The notes: generated by a model not told the origin, from the letters alone. DNA of 23,307 nt from JBHGBB01 sp041946755 (GCA_041946755.1 JBHGBB010000035.1:1-23307), one strand, 5' to 3'; numbered from the stretch's first letter, positions 1-6,880 are shown. A program made the numbers and translations.

Positions 1-320
1 TCCATCAACTTGGTGGTATTCACCAAATCAAAATCATAGTTCTGTTCGATAACATAGGTTCCCAATGGATCGGTTAACGATTTGAAATGGACTGAAGTCG
101 GATCGATTTGCGCCGCGACTTCTTCTAATAATAACTCATTAACCCCTTTCTTCAATTCCAACTCCCGCTGCTCTTTAACCAGCGCAAAATCCTGGTTATA
201 GACGGTTAACTCGATGTTCTGCCGGGCACCGAGATTCTCGGCAAAACCTAAACTGAACAGACCGATTCCAAAAATAACTAGTGTTAAACTGACTAATATA
301 TAATGCTGCTTTTTTTGCAT
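1..320 (-). CDS. DUF4139-type secreted protein, N-terminal part (cut by window edge)
   Basis: I translated this from the minus strand; only the first 106 codons lie in the window. The start is ATG at 320, with an AGGAG ribosome site about 11 nt upstream. Residues 1-23 form a signal peptide (a few lysines, then a hydrophobic run ending near 'SLGFAEN'). The mature start reads 'ELTVYNQDFALVKEQ', followed by 'AAQIDPTSVHFKSL' and 'EQNYDFDLVN'. These match my memory of the N-terminal part of DUF4139 domain proteins, which are exported, beta-rich and of unknown function. The upstream neighbour (591-2168) looks like a second member of the same family, so the two form a tandem pair. They are separated by 270 bp holding a strong hairpin, so they are probably transcribed separately. 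The family call is from memory; the coding call is firm. Confidence 0.8.
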   Translation of the reverse strand, partial: MQKKQHYILVSLTLVIFGIGLFSLGFAENLGARQNIELTVYNQDFALVKEQRELELKKGVNELLLEEVAAQIDPTSVHFKSLTDPLGTYVIEQNYDFDLVNTTKLM

Positions 321-410
321 AATCCAGTTTTCTCCTTTTATTTATGAATAGAGTAATTAAGCTAATCTAGCATAGAAACACCGATTAAGTAAGATTTATT
401 CAATAGGATC

Positions 411-488
411 ATTTAAAATTGCAAATTTAGCATTGATAATTTTAAATTTGAAATGCTAATTACCAAATGATAAATTTTAAATGAATTG
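411..488. repeat. A/T-rich degenerate word repeat (TTTAAAATT / TGCTAAATTT)
   Basis: The gap 321-590 holds no gene. This stretch is built of partly self-complementary words such as 'atttaaaattgcaaattta' and 'aaatgctaatt'. The same words recur at about 5441-5480 and 10838-10873, so it is a member of a local intergenic repeat family rather than random AT-rich sequence. Confidence 0.5.
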
Positions 489-498
489 GTAAGTATAG

Positions 499-543
499 GA
501 CCGGCTTATCCGGAACAAGAGGGAGATTCCGGATAAGCCGGTC
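499..543 (-). terminator. Strong hairpin downstream of the DUF4139 gene (possible terminator)
   Basis: Perfect inverted repeat with 16-bp arms (gaccggcttatccgga at 499-514, its complement at 528-543) and a 13-nt loop. It begins 48 bp past the stop of the gene at 591-2168. No clear T-run follows on the minus strand, so it may be a transcript-end or processing structure, or a REP-like element, rather than a textbook rho-independent terminator. Confidence 0.45.
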
Positions 544-590
544 GGGTTTCTTGGGGGAATACCAACCTCATCAGGTTGATTGATTATCTA

Positions 591-2168
591 TTATTGAGAA
601 GGGACATATCGTTCATATTGATATGTGACAGTTTTCTCTTCATTCGGATTCAAGGTTATTTCCCAATTAATCGTTCCGGTACGTTCTAACAACTTCAAAT
701 TCCCGGTATTAAGACTGATTTTACCGGTATCGGTAGCGGTTAACGGTTTCCCTTGCAAATCCAGTTCTATTTTCAGTTCTACCGGTTTCTGGCCATAATT
801 CTGCAGGCGCAGTTCACCTTTCATCGTCACCAGATCAACGAAATAATTATGGCTCGGTTCATAGGCTTTCAGTTTCCGGTCGATTTCAACTTCAGTATTA
901 CTATGGGAAATATTCACCGCAGTAGTTACCGGCAACTCACCTTTACTGCCTTTCGGAATATACTTCAACAAATCTTCACTGACCGCGTTCCGGTTACTCA
1001 GCACCAAACAGGGACCGGTGGTTAATGGGCTATCGGTCGAATTCTGGAGTACCAGGAAATGTTTGATATCACCGGGTACATCCCATCGATAGAGATGGCT
1101 ATATGGGATGCGTTTCACCATTAAGGTAACAATAGCTTTTTCTCCTCGGCGCAAGGTGAGGTCATGTTTGGTATATACCGCTAAATCGTCGGCACCGGTT
1201 CCTTCCCAGCGCGGCAGATTACCAACCGCATCCCGGACACTTCTGCCGCCGGAATAAATCGGCTGTTCGTAGGCTTCATTAGTAAAACTTGAAGCGGTAT
1301 TAATAAACGCGGCATTATTCGCTACCTGGCTCATTACTTCCCGGGGCGCGACTGCCGCACCGATGGTTCTTATCACCTGACCGACAGCAATCGGTTCCTG
1401 ATATTCGGAATGGACGAAATGCGGCACGCCAACCACAAAATTTACATCGCAATGCACCAAATCTTCCGCTTCATTTACTAGAGTACCGCGAAGTGTCAGT
1501 TCCGCTTCGTTATCATCGATCAGGTTTAAGGTATATTGGGGAATCCAGGTTATCCCTTTCCGGAGATACGCCATCCCGAGAGTGGTTTTAACCGGCTCTT
1601 TCCCATCGGTTTTCGAGACATGGACCCGTAACGGTTTCTGGAGCACCTGCAGTTTCTTGATTCCTTCTAACGGTACCGCAAAACTATTCGAATCCGATTG
1701 CAGAATTACATAATCCGAACCGACTGAAACCAACTGGCCGACCGCGGTACGGTCAGTCCCTTTCTCCCGATAATTCAGTTGGATATTAAGATACTTGCAT
1801 TGTTCGATTCGGATTTGTTTCGCCGCGTTATTTTTTGGGGCATCGTTATCATCGAACTCGATGATTTCCCCGGGACCGCTGCCAACGATATCGACGAGTT
1901 CATTCTCTTTATGGGAATAGATCGCGAAAGTTCCGAACGATGCCGGCGGAATCGCTTCCGAGACACACCAGCCATCGCGCAAGCTTACTTCCCCTTGCCG
2001 CATGAAGAATCCTAACTCGTTCTTGAATACCGTTACCGATTTAACTTTCGATTTCCATAAATAAGGGTTATCTTTCTGTACTTCATCAACGGCACTCCAT
2101 GCTATCGACCCAAAAACCAAAATTAAAACTAAACTGATACTACCTATCAAAAAACTTTTTCGAAACAT
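591..2168 (-). CDS. DUF4139-like secreted protein
   Basis: 525-residue exported protein. Residues 1-26 are a signal peptide (MFRK, a hydrophobic run, then 'SIAWSA'). The segment near 43-60 ('VTVFKNELGFFMRQGEV') matches the start of the family. The core at about 195-250 includes 'GMAYLRKGITWIPQYTLNL' and 'LRGTLVNEAEDLVHCDV', the parts I associate with the DUF4139 beta-sandwich domain; the rest is beta-rich to the C terminus. The start is firm: ATG at 2168 is preceded by an AAAAGGAGG site 9 nt upstream. There are no catalytic residues I can name, and the family has no settled function that I know of. It lies directly upstream of a second family member (1-320). A hairpin 48 bp after its stop suggests its own transcript end. 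Confidence 0.82.
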   Translation of the reverse strand: MFRKSFLIGSISLVLILVFGSIAWSAVDEVQKDNPYLWKSKVKSVTVFKNELGFFMRQGEVSLRDGWCVSEAIPPASFGTFAIYSHKENELVDIVGSGPGEIIEFDDNDAPKNNAAKQIRIEQCKYLNIQLNYREKGTDRTAVGQLVSVGSDYVILQSDSNSFAVPLEGIKKLQVLQKPLRVHVSKTDGKEPVKTTLGMAYLRKGITWIPQYTLNLIDDNEAELTLRGTLVNEAEDLVHCDVNFVVGVPHFVHSEYQEPIAVGQVIRTIGAAVAPREVMSQVANNAAFINTASSFTNEAYEQPIYSGGRSVRDAVGNLPRWEGTGADDLAVYTKHDLTLRRGEKAIVTLMVKRIPYSHLYRWDVPGDIKHFLVLQNSTDSPLTTGPCLVLSNRNAVSEDLLKYIPKGSKGELPVTTAVNISHSNTEVEIDRKLKAYEPSHNYFVDLVTMKGELRLQNYGQKPVELKIELDLQGKPLTATDTGKISLNTGNLKLLERTGTINWEITLNPNEEKTVTYQYERYVPSQ

Positions 2169-2340
2169 ATACTTCTGTCCTCCTTTTTGGAAATTTTTAT
2201 GGTAACAAACTCAATCTGATAGTATATACGATTTAACTTAGTTGCTTGGTATACAAGTTATTAGAATTTCTGTTAAACAAACTGCTATAAGATAAAATGG
2301 TGAATATCATAACACGGTTATTATATGCCGTATACTGCCA

Positions 2341-2422
2341 TGTCATTGCGAGGAGCAGTGCGACGAAGCAATCTCAGTTAATAGACGATAAACGGGATTG
2401 CTTCGCTAAGCTCGCAATGACA
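2341..2422. repeat. Dispersed hairpin repeat (TGTCATTGCGAG type)
   Basis: 82-bp element whose ends are exact inverted repeats (tgtcattgcgag / ctcgcaatgaca). A second nested pair lies inside (cgaagcaatc / gattgcttcg). From memory, intergenic elements of this sequence type occur in many unrelated bacterial genomes. It forms the first part of the 2169-3005 gene-free region. Confidence 0.7.
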
Positions 2423-2450
2423 GCACGGATGTTTTGACATATGCTTCATA

Positions 2451-2513
2451 AGTAGGGGTTCAAAATCTTGAACCCTGTTTTGATTTGGGGGCTGAAAATA
2501 TTCAGCCCCTACT
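2451..2513. repeat. Compound two-hairpin repeat with AGTAGGGG...CCCCTACT ends
   Basis: The outer arms agtagggg (2451-2458) and cccctact (2506-2513) enclose two inner hairpins: gggttcaa/ttgaaccc (2456-2475) and ggggctgaa/ttcagcccc (2488-2509), each with a 4-nt loop. The whole could fold as a cruciform or cloverleaf-like structure. No reading frame crosses it. Confidence 0.65.
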
Positions 2514-2521
2514 CTACCAAT

Positions 2522-2885
2522 CTTGAATTTAGCTCCAGCGGAGCTAAATTCAAGGTAAGGTACCGCAGGTCGAAGATCCCGATCATCGGGGCTTACAGTC
2601 TATGCTACTTGGCTATTGATTTATCTATGGTTAAATAATCATGTTGAACTTTTCTCAATTTGAGAAAAGTTCAACTCCGCAATTTATGACCTATCGGCAG
2701 GAATTAATCAAAAAGCATCCAGAATTATACCCTATCGCTGAATTTATTATGGTTACGTTTCTAAGTTGAATTATACGCCATTGGCGTATAATTCAACATC
2801 ATCAGATTACATTATTGCATCTGTGGTTTGGATAAACTCAGTTTTACCCCGACTCTAACCCGAATTGGTCCGACCAATTCGGGTT
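2522..2885. repeat. Array of four perfect hairpins with unrelated stems
   Basis: Four perfect inverted repeats: 2522-2554, 2643-2675 and 2765-2797 (each with 15-bp arms and a 3-nt loop, 33 nt in total) and 2857-2885 (14-bp arms, 1-nt loop). The first three start 121 and 122 bp apart. Their outer ends share TTGAA/TTCAA, but the inner stem sequences differ and still pair without a mismatch. A short weaker hairpin (cccga-tca-tcggg) sits at 2578-2590. Stretches before the second and third hairpins resemble each other ('ttatctatggtta' and 'tttattatggtta'), which hints at a decayed repeat unit. No gene is visible in 2169-3005. Confidence 0.8.
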
Positions 2886-2933
2886 GCTCCCCAGTCTAAA
2901 CCGACTTAGAAATAGAGACAGAAAAGAGATTTC

Positions 2934-2968
2934 AATGAGGAATTAAGAATGAAGAATGAAAAATGATA
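2934..2968. repeat. AATGAAGAATGAAAAATG word repeat
   Basis: Short tandem of near-heptamers ('aagaatgaagaatgaaaaatg') just past the 3' end of the small gene at 3006-3251. It is one of several different low-complexity words that occupy spacers in this window. Confidence 0.5.
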
Positions 2969-3005
2969 ACAGAATTGGATTCTTAGTGTAGTAGGACAAA
3001 AATAA

Positions 3006-3251
3006 TTATAAAAAATGATATTTCTTAGATGCTTCGTAATCTTTTGACAATTCAATCGAAAATGTTTCGGTAAATAGTGTTTCTGACAAATAAGGATCAT
3101 CTTTTTTCAAATTATTAAATGCTTCTTCCGAATTTCTCCCTTTAGCAAAACCAATCACCAGTAAATTATATTTATCCGATTCAATCACTTCTGGATAAGG
3201 GTGATAAGCATATTCTTCTGCGGTTAAAAATATATAATTCTTTATTTCCAT
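3006..3251 (-). CDS. Small acidic partner protein of the PLD nuclease
   Basis: 81-residue cytosolic-looking protein without a signal or membrane segment. It starts inside the last codons of the nuclease gene: its ATG at 3251 overlaps that gene's stop at 3242-3244, giving a 10-nt overlap. This implies translational coupling, helped by an AAGGGG run about 12 nt upstream. Residues 5-40 ('YIFLTAEEYAYHPYPEVIE' and 'LLVIGFAKGRNSEEAFNNL') resemble small hypothetical proteins I have seen next to unrelated genes; I cannot name the family. It could be a regulator, an inhibitor or a modification-sensing partner of the nuclease, but nothing in the sequence decides this. The codons are AT-rich, like the nuclease gene and unlike the DUF4139 gene nearby. 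Confidence 0.72.
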   Translation of the reverse strand: MEIKNYIFLTAEEYAYHPYPEVIESDKYNLLVIGFAKGRNSEEAFNNLKKDDPYLSETLFTETFSIELSKDYEASKKYHFL

Positions 3252-4075
3252 AATTTTCGATATACCCCTTTCTTAGGAGTGAATTCAATTAAACCCATAT
3301 CCCGCAATATTTGCAACTGCTGCCTGATTTTCGGTTGGATATATTTATTTTCAGGATGTAACCTTGCCAAATCTTTCGAATAAGCATATACTTCGTTAAG
3401 CGTAAAAATATTCTTTTTCAAACCTAATAAACAAGCGAAAACATCTTTTTTCCATCCCGATAAACCGGTTAATATAGGAGTGACTCCCGCTTGAAATATT
3501 TTATCTTCTTCACTATCATCTTTTCTAAACAAATCCTTTTCTATTTCAACTAAATCAACAGCAGGTTTCGATGTTGATTTCAATATAGATTGCAGAACCC
3601 GTTCCGATTCATTAATAATTTCTTCTGTTATATCAAACGATTTCTCTTTATCTTTAAATAAATTCCCGACATACTGTTTTAATTCTTTTACCACTGTTTT
3701 CTTTTTTAAGAGAATACCTAACTCTACATTTCTACTTAATCCACCGGGAGTCAAGTTGGCTGAAGATATAATAGCCGTGGTTGTATCAAAAATATATATT
3801 TTCGCATGGATATTAGCGATATTTTTAATCCTGGCTTGTTTTTGATATAAAAGCTTGATCGCATCTAAATCAGATGCCTCGCGTTCGAAATTCCTTAATC
3901 GAAAACTGGTTAATCCATTAATAGCAAAATCTGACCTACGATATTCATATAGTAAATTTACTACTGATAGCTTAATGAATGGGCTAGTAAAGGTGAATTC
4001 CGATTTGGTTTGAAGCAGAAGATGCTTAAAGGTATTTATCCAAGGAGATTTTATTATTTCTATTTCTTTATTCAT
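3242..4075 (-). CDS. PLD-family nuclease with DpnI-like winged-helix C terminus
   Basis: 277 residues. Residues about 25-145 form a phospholipase D-type nuclease domain with one HKD motif, 'HAKIYIFD' (H90, K92, D97), followed by 'SSANLTPGGL' (N107). A single HKD per chain suggests a dimer, as in the restriction enzyme BfiI. Residues about 208-277 ('FTLNEVYAYSKDLARLHPEN', then 'KIRQQLQILRDMGLIEF' and a final 'YRKLW') look like the winged-helix domain at the C terminus of DpnI, which in DpnI binds N6-methyladenine GATC. I infer a stand-alone, possibly methylation-dependent, endonuclease. No methyltransferase gene is next to it, which suits a type IV-like role. The start at 4075 lacks a clear ribosome site. 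The module is AT-rich and bounded by repeats on both sides, a sign of acquisition. The PLD call is strong; the DpnI-like call is good; function is inferred. Confidence 0.85.
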   Translation of the reverse strand: MNKEIEIIKSPWINTFKHLLLQTKSEFTFTSPFIKLSVVNLLYEYRRSDFAINGLTSFRLRNFEREASDLDAIKLLYQKQARIKNIANIHAKIYIFDTTTAIISSANLTPGGLSRNVELGILLKKKTVVKELKQYVGNLFKDKEKSFDITEEIINESERVLQSILKSTSKPAVDLVEIEKDLFRKDDSEEDKIFQAGVTPILTGLSGWKKDVFACLLGLKKNIFTLNEVYAYSKDLARLHPENKYIQPKIRQQLQILRDMGLIEFTPKKGVYRKLWK

Positions 4076-4208
4076 AAATTATGAATTATACTTATATAAT
4101 CAGATGTTTTACTTAAAATCAGATAAATAACTGTCACTAATTCTAATTCAACAGATATACTATCTGCAAGTCTGATAATATATGGTTGGTATTGGAAATA
4201 AATTTCTC

Positions 4209-4237
4209 GTGTTAATCTGTGTCTATCTGTGGTTAAA
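4209..4237. repeat. CACAGAT word repeat
   Basis: On the minus strand this reads AACCACAGATAGACACAGAT and continues with TTAACAC. The same word family appears on the plus strand at 5404-5434 and 10799-10830. It lies in the gene-free gap 4076-4245, immediately downstream of a pseudopilin stop; the rest of that gap shows nothing I recognise. Confidence 0.5.
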
Positions 4238-4245
4238 AAAGTATT

Positions 4246-4773
4246 TTATTGTGGAGCAGTGGTAAGCGGGTCGGTAGCGGTAGTTCGTTTAATATCTCCG
4301 TTACTGATAATGCCGTTAGTCGGGTCATAGAATAATTCGGCATATTCATTCGTTCGGTTAGGGCCAAAACTCCAGAGATACCAATAAGTTACCCCGGAAT
4401 GGCACATCCCATACTGATAATACCGGGGCACTCCGGATTCTTCATGGAAAATATCTTTCGGAAAAGAAGTGATATAAGATATCGGAGTAGTCAATTCCGG
4501 TAATCCATTCGAAGCGATATTGCAGGTGCCAGCCGGTCCTTGCCGGGGATAGCAGTTATATTCGATATCATAGGCTTCTAATGCTGTTCCAATCGTTCTC
4601 ATTTCTTCCTGCACCCGGGCAATTTTCGACCGGGTCTGAGCCGCCAAAAAATTCGGAATCGCAATCGCTGCCAGTATGGCGATAATCGCCACCACTATTA
4701 ATAACTCAATAAGGGTAAACCCCATCTGATGATATTGCGGATTTCGGATTGATGATTGCGGAATTATAAACAT
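4246..4773 (-). CDS. Type IV pilin-like pseudopilin (GspG-like)
   Basis: The prepilin signature 'MGFTLIELLIVVAIIAILAA' begins at residue 17 of the longest frame. Prepilin peptidase would cut before the Phe, and the Glu at mature position 5 is present. A soluble domain follows with 'TTPISYITSFP' and the tail 'YDPTNGIISNGDI'. The first 16 residues ('FIIPQSSIRNPQYHQ') come from repetitive DNA of the CAATCCGAAATCCGCAAT type, so the real start may be ATG at 4725, leaving a minimal leader 'MG'. Neither start has a good ribosome site. Such proteins assemble into type II secretion pseudopili or related filaments. With 4854-5393 it forms a pair at the end of the gene run that begins at 8770. The gene family call is firm; the exact start is not. 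Confidence 0.85.
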   Translation of the reverse strand: MFIIPQSSIRNPQYHQMGFTLIELLIVVAIIAILAAIAIPNFLAAQTRSKIARVQEEMRTIGTALEAYDIEYNCYPRQGPAGTCNIASNGLPELTTPISYITSFPKDIFHEESGVPRYYQYGMCHSGVTYWYLWSFGPNRTNEYAELFYDPTNGIISNGDIKRTTATDPLTTAPQ

Positions 4774-4817
4774 ATCGAAATTATGTTATTGTAGAATTAA
4801 CCTTAATATTTTTCATT

Positions 4818-4850
4818 ACTTAGTACTTCGTACTTGGTACTTGATACTTG
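4818..4850. repeat. GTACTTG word repeat
   Basis: Four imperfect copies of an 8-bp word (tagtacttcgtacttggtac, then ttgatacttg) fill the spacer between two pseudopilin genes, ending four bases from the stop codon of the upstream one. Confidence 0.55.
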
Positions 4851-4853
4851 TTT

Positions 4854-5393
4854 TTACGGTCCGAACCGCGCGATATCTCCATTGCTAACGATCCCATTAG
4901 TCGGATCATAACAGAAACTCAAATCATCTTTCCCATTCGGTCCCCAGGATTTATATTCCCATTCGATCGATGCCGGAATATATCCCCCATCCCGGCCGGT
5001 ATAAAACGGGAAATTATAACTATAATAATCCGCCCAAACATGCTGGAATTCAGCCGATCCAGCTTTGGTAACGAACTCGAAATAACTTCTATCCGGATAT
5101 GCTTGCTGGATATCGCACCGGAAATCTTTCGTCCCAAACTTATCTTCCGGTATCGAAGAGATATAGGCTACCGGAGTAGTCAGATAGATCAAGGTTAACG
5201 GCGGCGGATATACATTATTATCTACTCGATAACTTTCAGTCGCGACCGCTAACGTTGCCAAACTCGATTTTACATAGGATACTTTCGACCGGGTTTGCGC
5301 CGCTAAGAAGTTCGGAATCGCAATCGCTGCCAGTATGGCGATAATCGCCACCACTATGAGCAACTCAATCAGCGTAAAACCGGTTTTCGACAT
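4854..5393 (-). CDS. Type IV pilin-like pseudopilin (GspG-like)
   Basis: 179 residues. Leader 'MSKTG', then 'FTLIELLIVVAIIAILAAIA', the hydrophobic assembly helix with Glu at mature position 5. The helix continues into 'NFLAAQTRSKVSYVKSSLAT', and a soluble domain contains 'TTPVAYISSIP' and the tail 'YDPTNGIVSNGDI'. The leader of five residues ending in Gly is what prepilin peptidase expects. ATG at 5393 has an AAAGGG site 9 nt upstream. The soluble domain is longer than in a classical GspG of about 140 residues. Its first 40 residues are nearly identical to those of the pseudopilin at 4246-4773, whereas the C-terminal parts differ strongly. It is probably a minor or substrate-specific filament subunit, and its partners are not decided by the sequence. 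Confidence 0.9.
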   Translation of the reverse strand: MSKTGFTLIELLIVVAIIAILAAIAIPNFLAAQTRSKVSYVKSSLATLAVATESYRVDNNVYPPPLTLIYLTTPVAYISSIPEDKFGTKDFRCDIQQAYPDRSYFEFVTKAGSAEFQHVWADYYSYNFPFYTGRDGGYIPASIEWEYKSWGPNGKDDLSFCYDPTNGIVSNGDIARFGP

Positions 5394-5403
5394 AAACCCT
5401 TTC

Positions 5404-5520
5404 TTTAACCACAGATTACTCAGATTACCACAGTTTTTCCAATGCTAATTTTAAAATGCTCATTGCTAAATTTAAAATGAGTCTTGAGGTCTTCTCCTGT
5501 CTCCTGTATCCTGTCTACTT
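5404..5520. repeat. Composite spacer of three low-complexity words
   Basis: Going up in coordinate from the pseudopilin start the words are: CACAGATTACTCAGATTACC (from about 5409), then a TGCTAATTTTAAAATGC block (about 5442-5480), then CTGTCTCCTGTATCCTGTCT (about 5498-5517). The same order occurs at 10799-10919, also just upstream of a pseudopilin gene. Confidence 0.6.
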
Positions 5521-5522
5521 TA

Positions 5523-6023
5523 TTACTTCGCTGATTTCGCTGCCAGCTGCTCTTTAGCCAACTCAATTTCTGCGGTCAACCGGGCGACTTTCGCTTTTTC
5601 TAGGTTTAGCGAAGGGATTTTCCCGGCATTAACCTGAGAAGTTAACTCGGTTTCTTTCTCTTTATATAACCGGACGATTTGGCTGCGGATATTTATCCGT
5701 TCATCAGGAGTCTTAGCTAAATCGAGGTCGGCATATAATAAATCCAAATTCGCCTGCCGGACCTGTTCTGCATTAGTTACCCCATGAGAATATTGTTTCG
5801 CTATAGTATTCGCTATCTTCTGCAGAATCTGTTTCCGTTCTATTAGTAATTTCTGTAAATCGGTTTCAACGGTCGCAACTGATGGGATGTCATTTGCAAC
5901 CTGCTGAGTATCCGCCGCGGTAGCAAAAGTCAGATGTCCTACCCCATATATAACCAGCCCTAAAAAAGTACTGATGACTACTGCTAATGCCAACTTCGAT
6001 ACAACTTGTTTTGAACTAACCAT
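5523..6023 (-). CDS. Exported coiled-coil protein
   Basis: 166 residues. The N terminus has a positive start and a hydrophobic run at about 9-36 ('LALAVVISTFLGLVIYGVG'), a signal peptide or a signal-anchor. Residues about 50-166 are almost entirely helical with heptad spacing, rich in Leu, Ala, Glu and Lys, and end in 'ARLTAEIELAKEQLAAKSAK'. The pattern of long helices with 'NAGKIPSLNLEKAKVARLTA' recalls the helical parts of TolC-like or adaptor proteins, but the protein is too short to be one and I do not assign a family. The start is firm (AAAGGAGGA upstream of ATG 6023). It lies 49 bp downstream of the thioredoxin-fold gene and is probably co-transcribed with it. Confidence 0.72.
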   Translation of the reverse strand: MVSSKQVVSKLALAVVISTFLGLVIYGVGHLTFATAADTQQVANDIPSVATVETDLQKLLIERKQILQKIANTIAKQYSHGVTNAEQVRQANLDLLYADLDLAKTPDERINIRSQIVRLYKEKETELTSQVNAGKIPSLNLEKAKVARLTAEIELAKEQLAAKSAK

Positions 6024-6072
6024 ACCTTCTTCCTCCTTTTTTATATATATTAATATTTAGCCAAGATCGAGT

Positions 6073-6849
6073 TTAGTTATATAATTGCCATGGATAAGAT
6101 ACTTCAGTCGGTAAGGTGAATTCGGTTACCGCACCGATAATCTCTTTCGTCGAACTATCCTGTAAAATCACTACCGGGTTAAGTTTACTGGAATCACGAT
6201 ATGGAATCGAAGTTATCGAAGCATTCAAGGTTGTCGCCCCGGAACCGGTCATAGTAAACGATCTTGTTCCCAGATACCCCCGGGCGACCGCATTTAATAC
6301 CGTCTGCCCGTTAGATGCTGAAATCGGAATAGCATTTTCGGTAATCAAGAAAATCGCATTCACCGGATGCGTATATCCAGTAGTAGAACTGATATATGCA
6401 GTCATCACCGAATTGGTCGGACTAATACTTCCGCGAAGAATGATATCGAATGGATGATAGTTTGCCGTTCTCGATAACTCCGACTGGATTTTTGCCGTAT
6501 AAAGGTTATACATATACTGAATTCCGGTTTCCCCTTGAGATATCGAAAATCCGCCGGAGATATTGGATATACCATTGAACCAAACATTGGGAATACCACT
6601 AACCCCATATTCCGATGCCCGGGTATTGCTATATGCAATATTATATCCGTCGCTAGAATGATAGGCAATGATAATCGCTTGCGATTCCGGATAATAGTAT
6701 TGGACTCGGTCTAGTGCCGACCCGGCACCATAACAATACTGTCACCAGGTAGCGGTAAACTCTTCGATTACCACCGGCCGGTCACTAGAAAACGATAGCG
6801 ATATCCCGAGAAAAATGAACCCGCAAAAAAGCCGCAATTTATGTACCAT
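6073..6849 (-). CDS. Thioredoxin-fold exported protein, probable selenoprotein (UxxC)
   Basis: One frame runs from ATG 6849 (GAGG site 9 nt upstream) to TAA 6073, 258 residues, interrupted only by TGA at 6742-6744 (codon 36). Residues 1-22 look like a signal peptide. Then comes 'PVVIEEFTATW', the TGA, and 'QYCYGAGSALDRV': the pattern of a thioredoxin-like active site, with the TGA at the first Cys of CxxC and C39 as the resolving Cys. Further on, 'EYGVSGIPNVWFNG' (about 80-93) supplies the cis-Pro loop. The C-terminal part is beta-rich and unassigned. I read the TGA as selenocysteine because a hairpin with apical GGU sits at the right distance behind it. The alternative is a nonsense mutation. 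Standard gene callers would miss the start and report only fragments at 6073-6513. Likely role: periplasmic thiol redox chemistry. Confidence 0.78.
6696..6740 (-). promoter_or_regulatory. Candidate bacterial SECIS element
   Basis: It starts 1 nt after the TGA codon on the minus strand. Outer stem AGTATTG (6740-6734) pairs with CAATACT (6702-6696). Apical stem GTGCCG (6728-6723) pairs with CGGCAC (6719-6714) around the loop GGT (6722-6720). The loop GGT lies 19 nt after TGA. In E. coli fdhF (from memory) the apical GGU lies 18 nt after UGA, so the geometry matches. It would recruit SelB with selenocysteyl-tRNA. Confidence 0.68.
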
Positions 6850-6880
6850 TAGGTATCCTCACTTAACTTGTCAAGATAGT

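Noticed and set aside
753..1025. Open frames on the plus strand (for example 753-1025, 1779-2015, 4848-5198, 6116-6457, 13090-13524)
   Set aside because: They lie opposite well-supported genes, lack ribosome sites, and their translations have no recognisable pattern; they are shadows of the minus-strand genes.
2522..2885. Hairpin array as CRISPR, integron attC sites or tRNA genes
   Set aside because: No identical repeats, no integrase or cas genes, no attC core sites, and no tRNA cloverleaf or CCA end; the stems are simple perfect inverted repeats.
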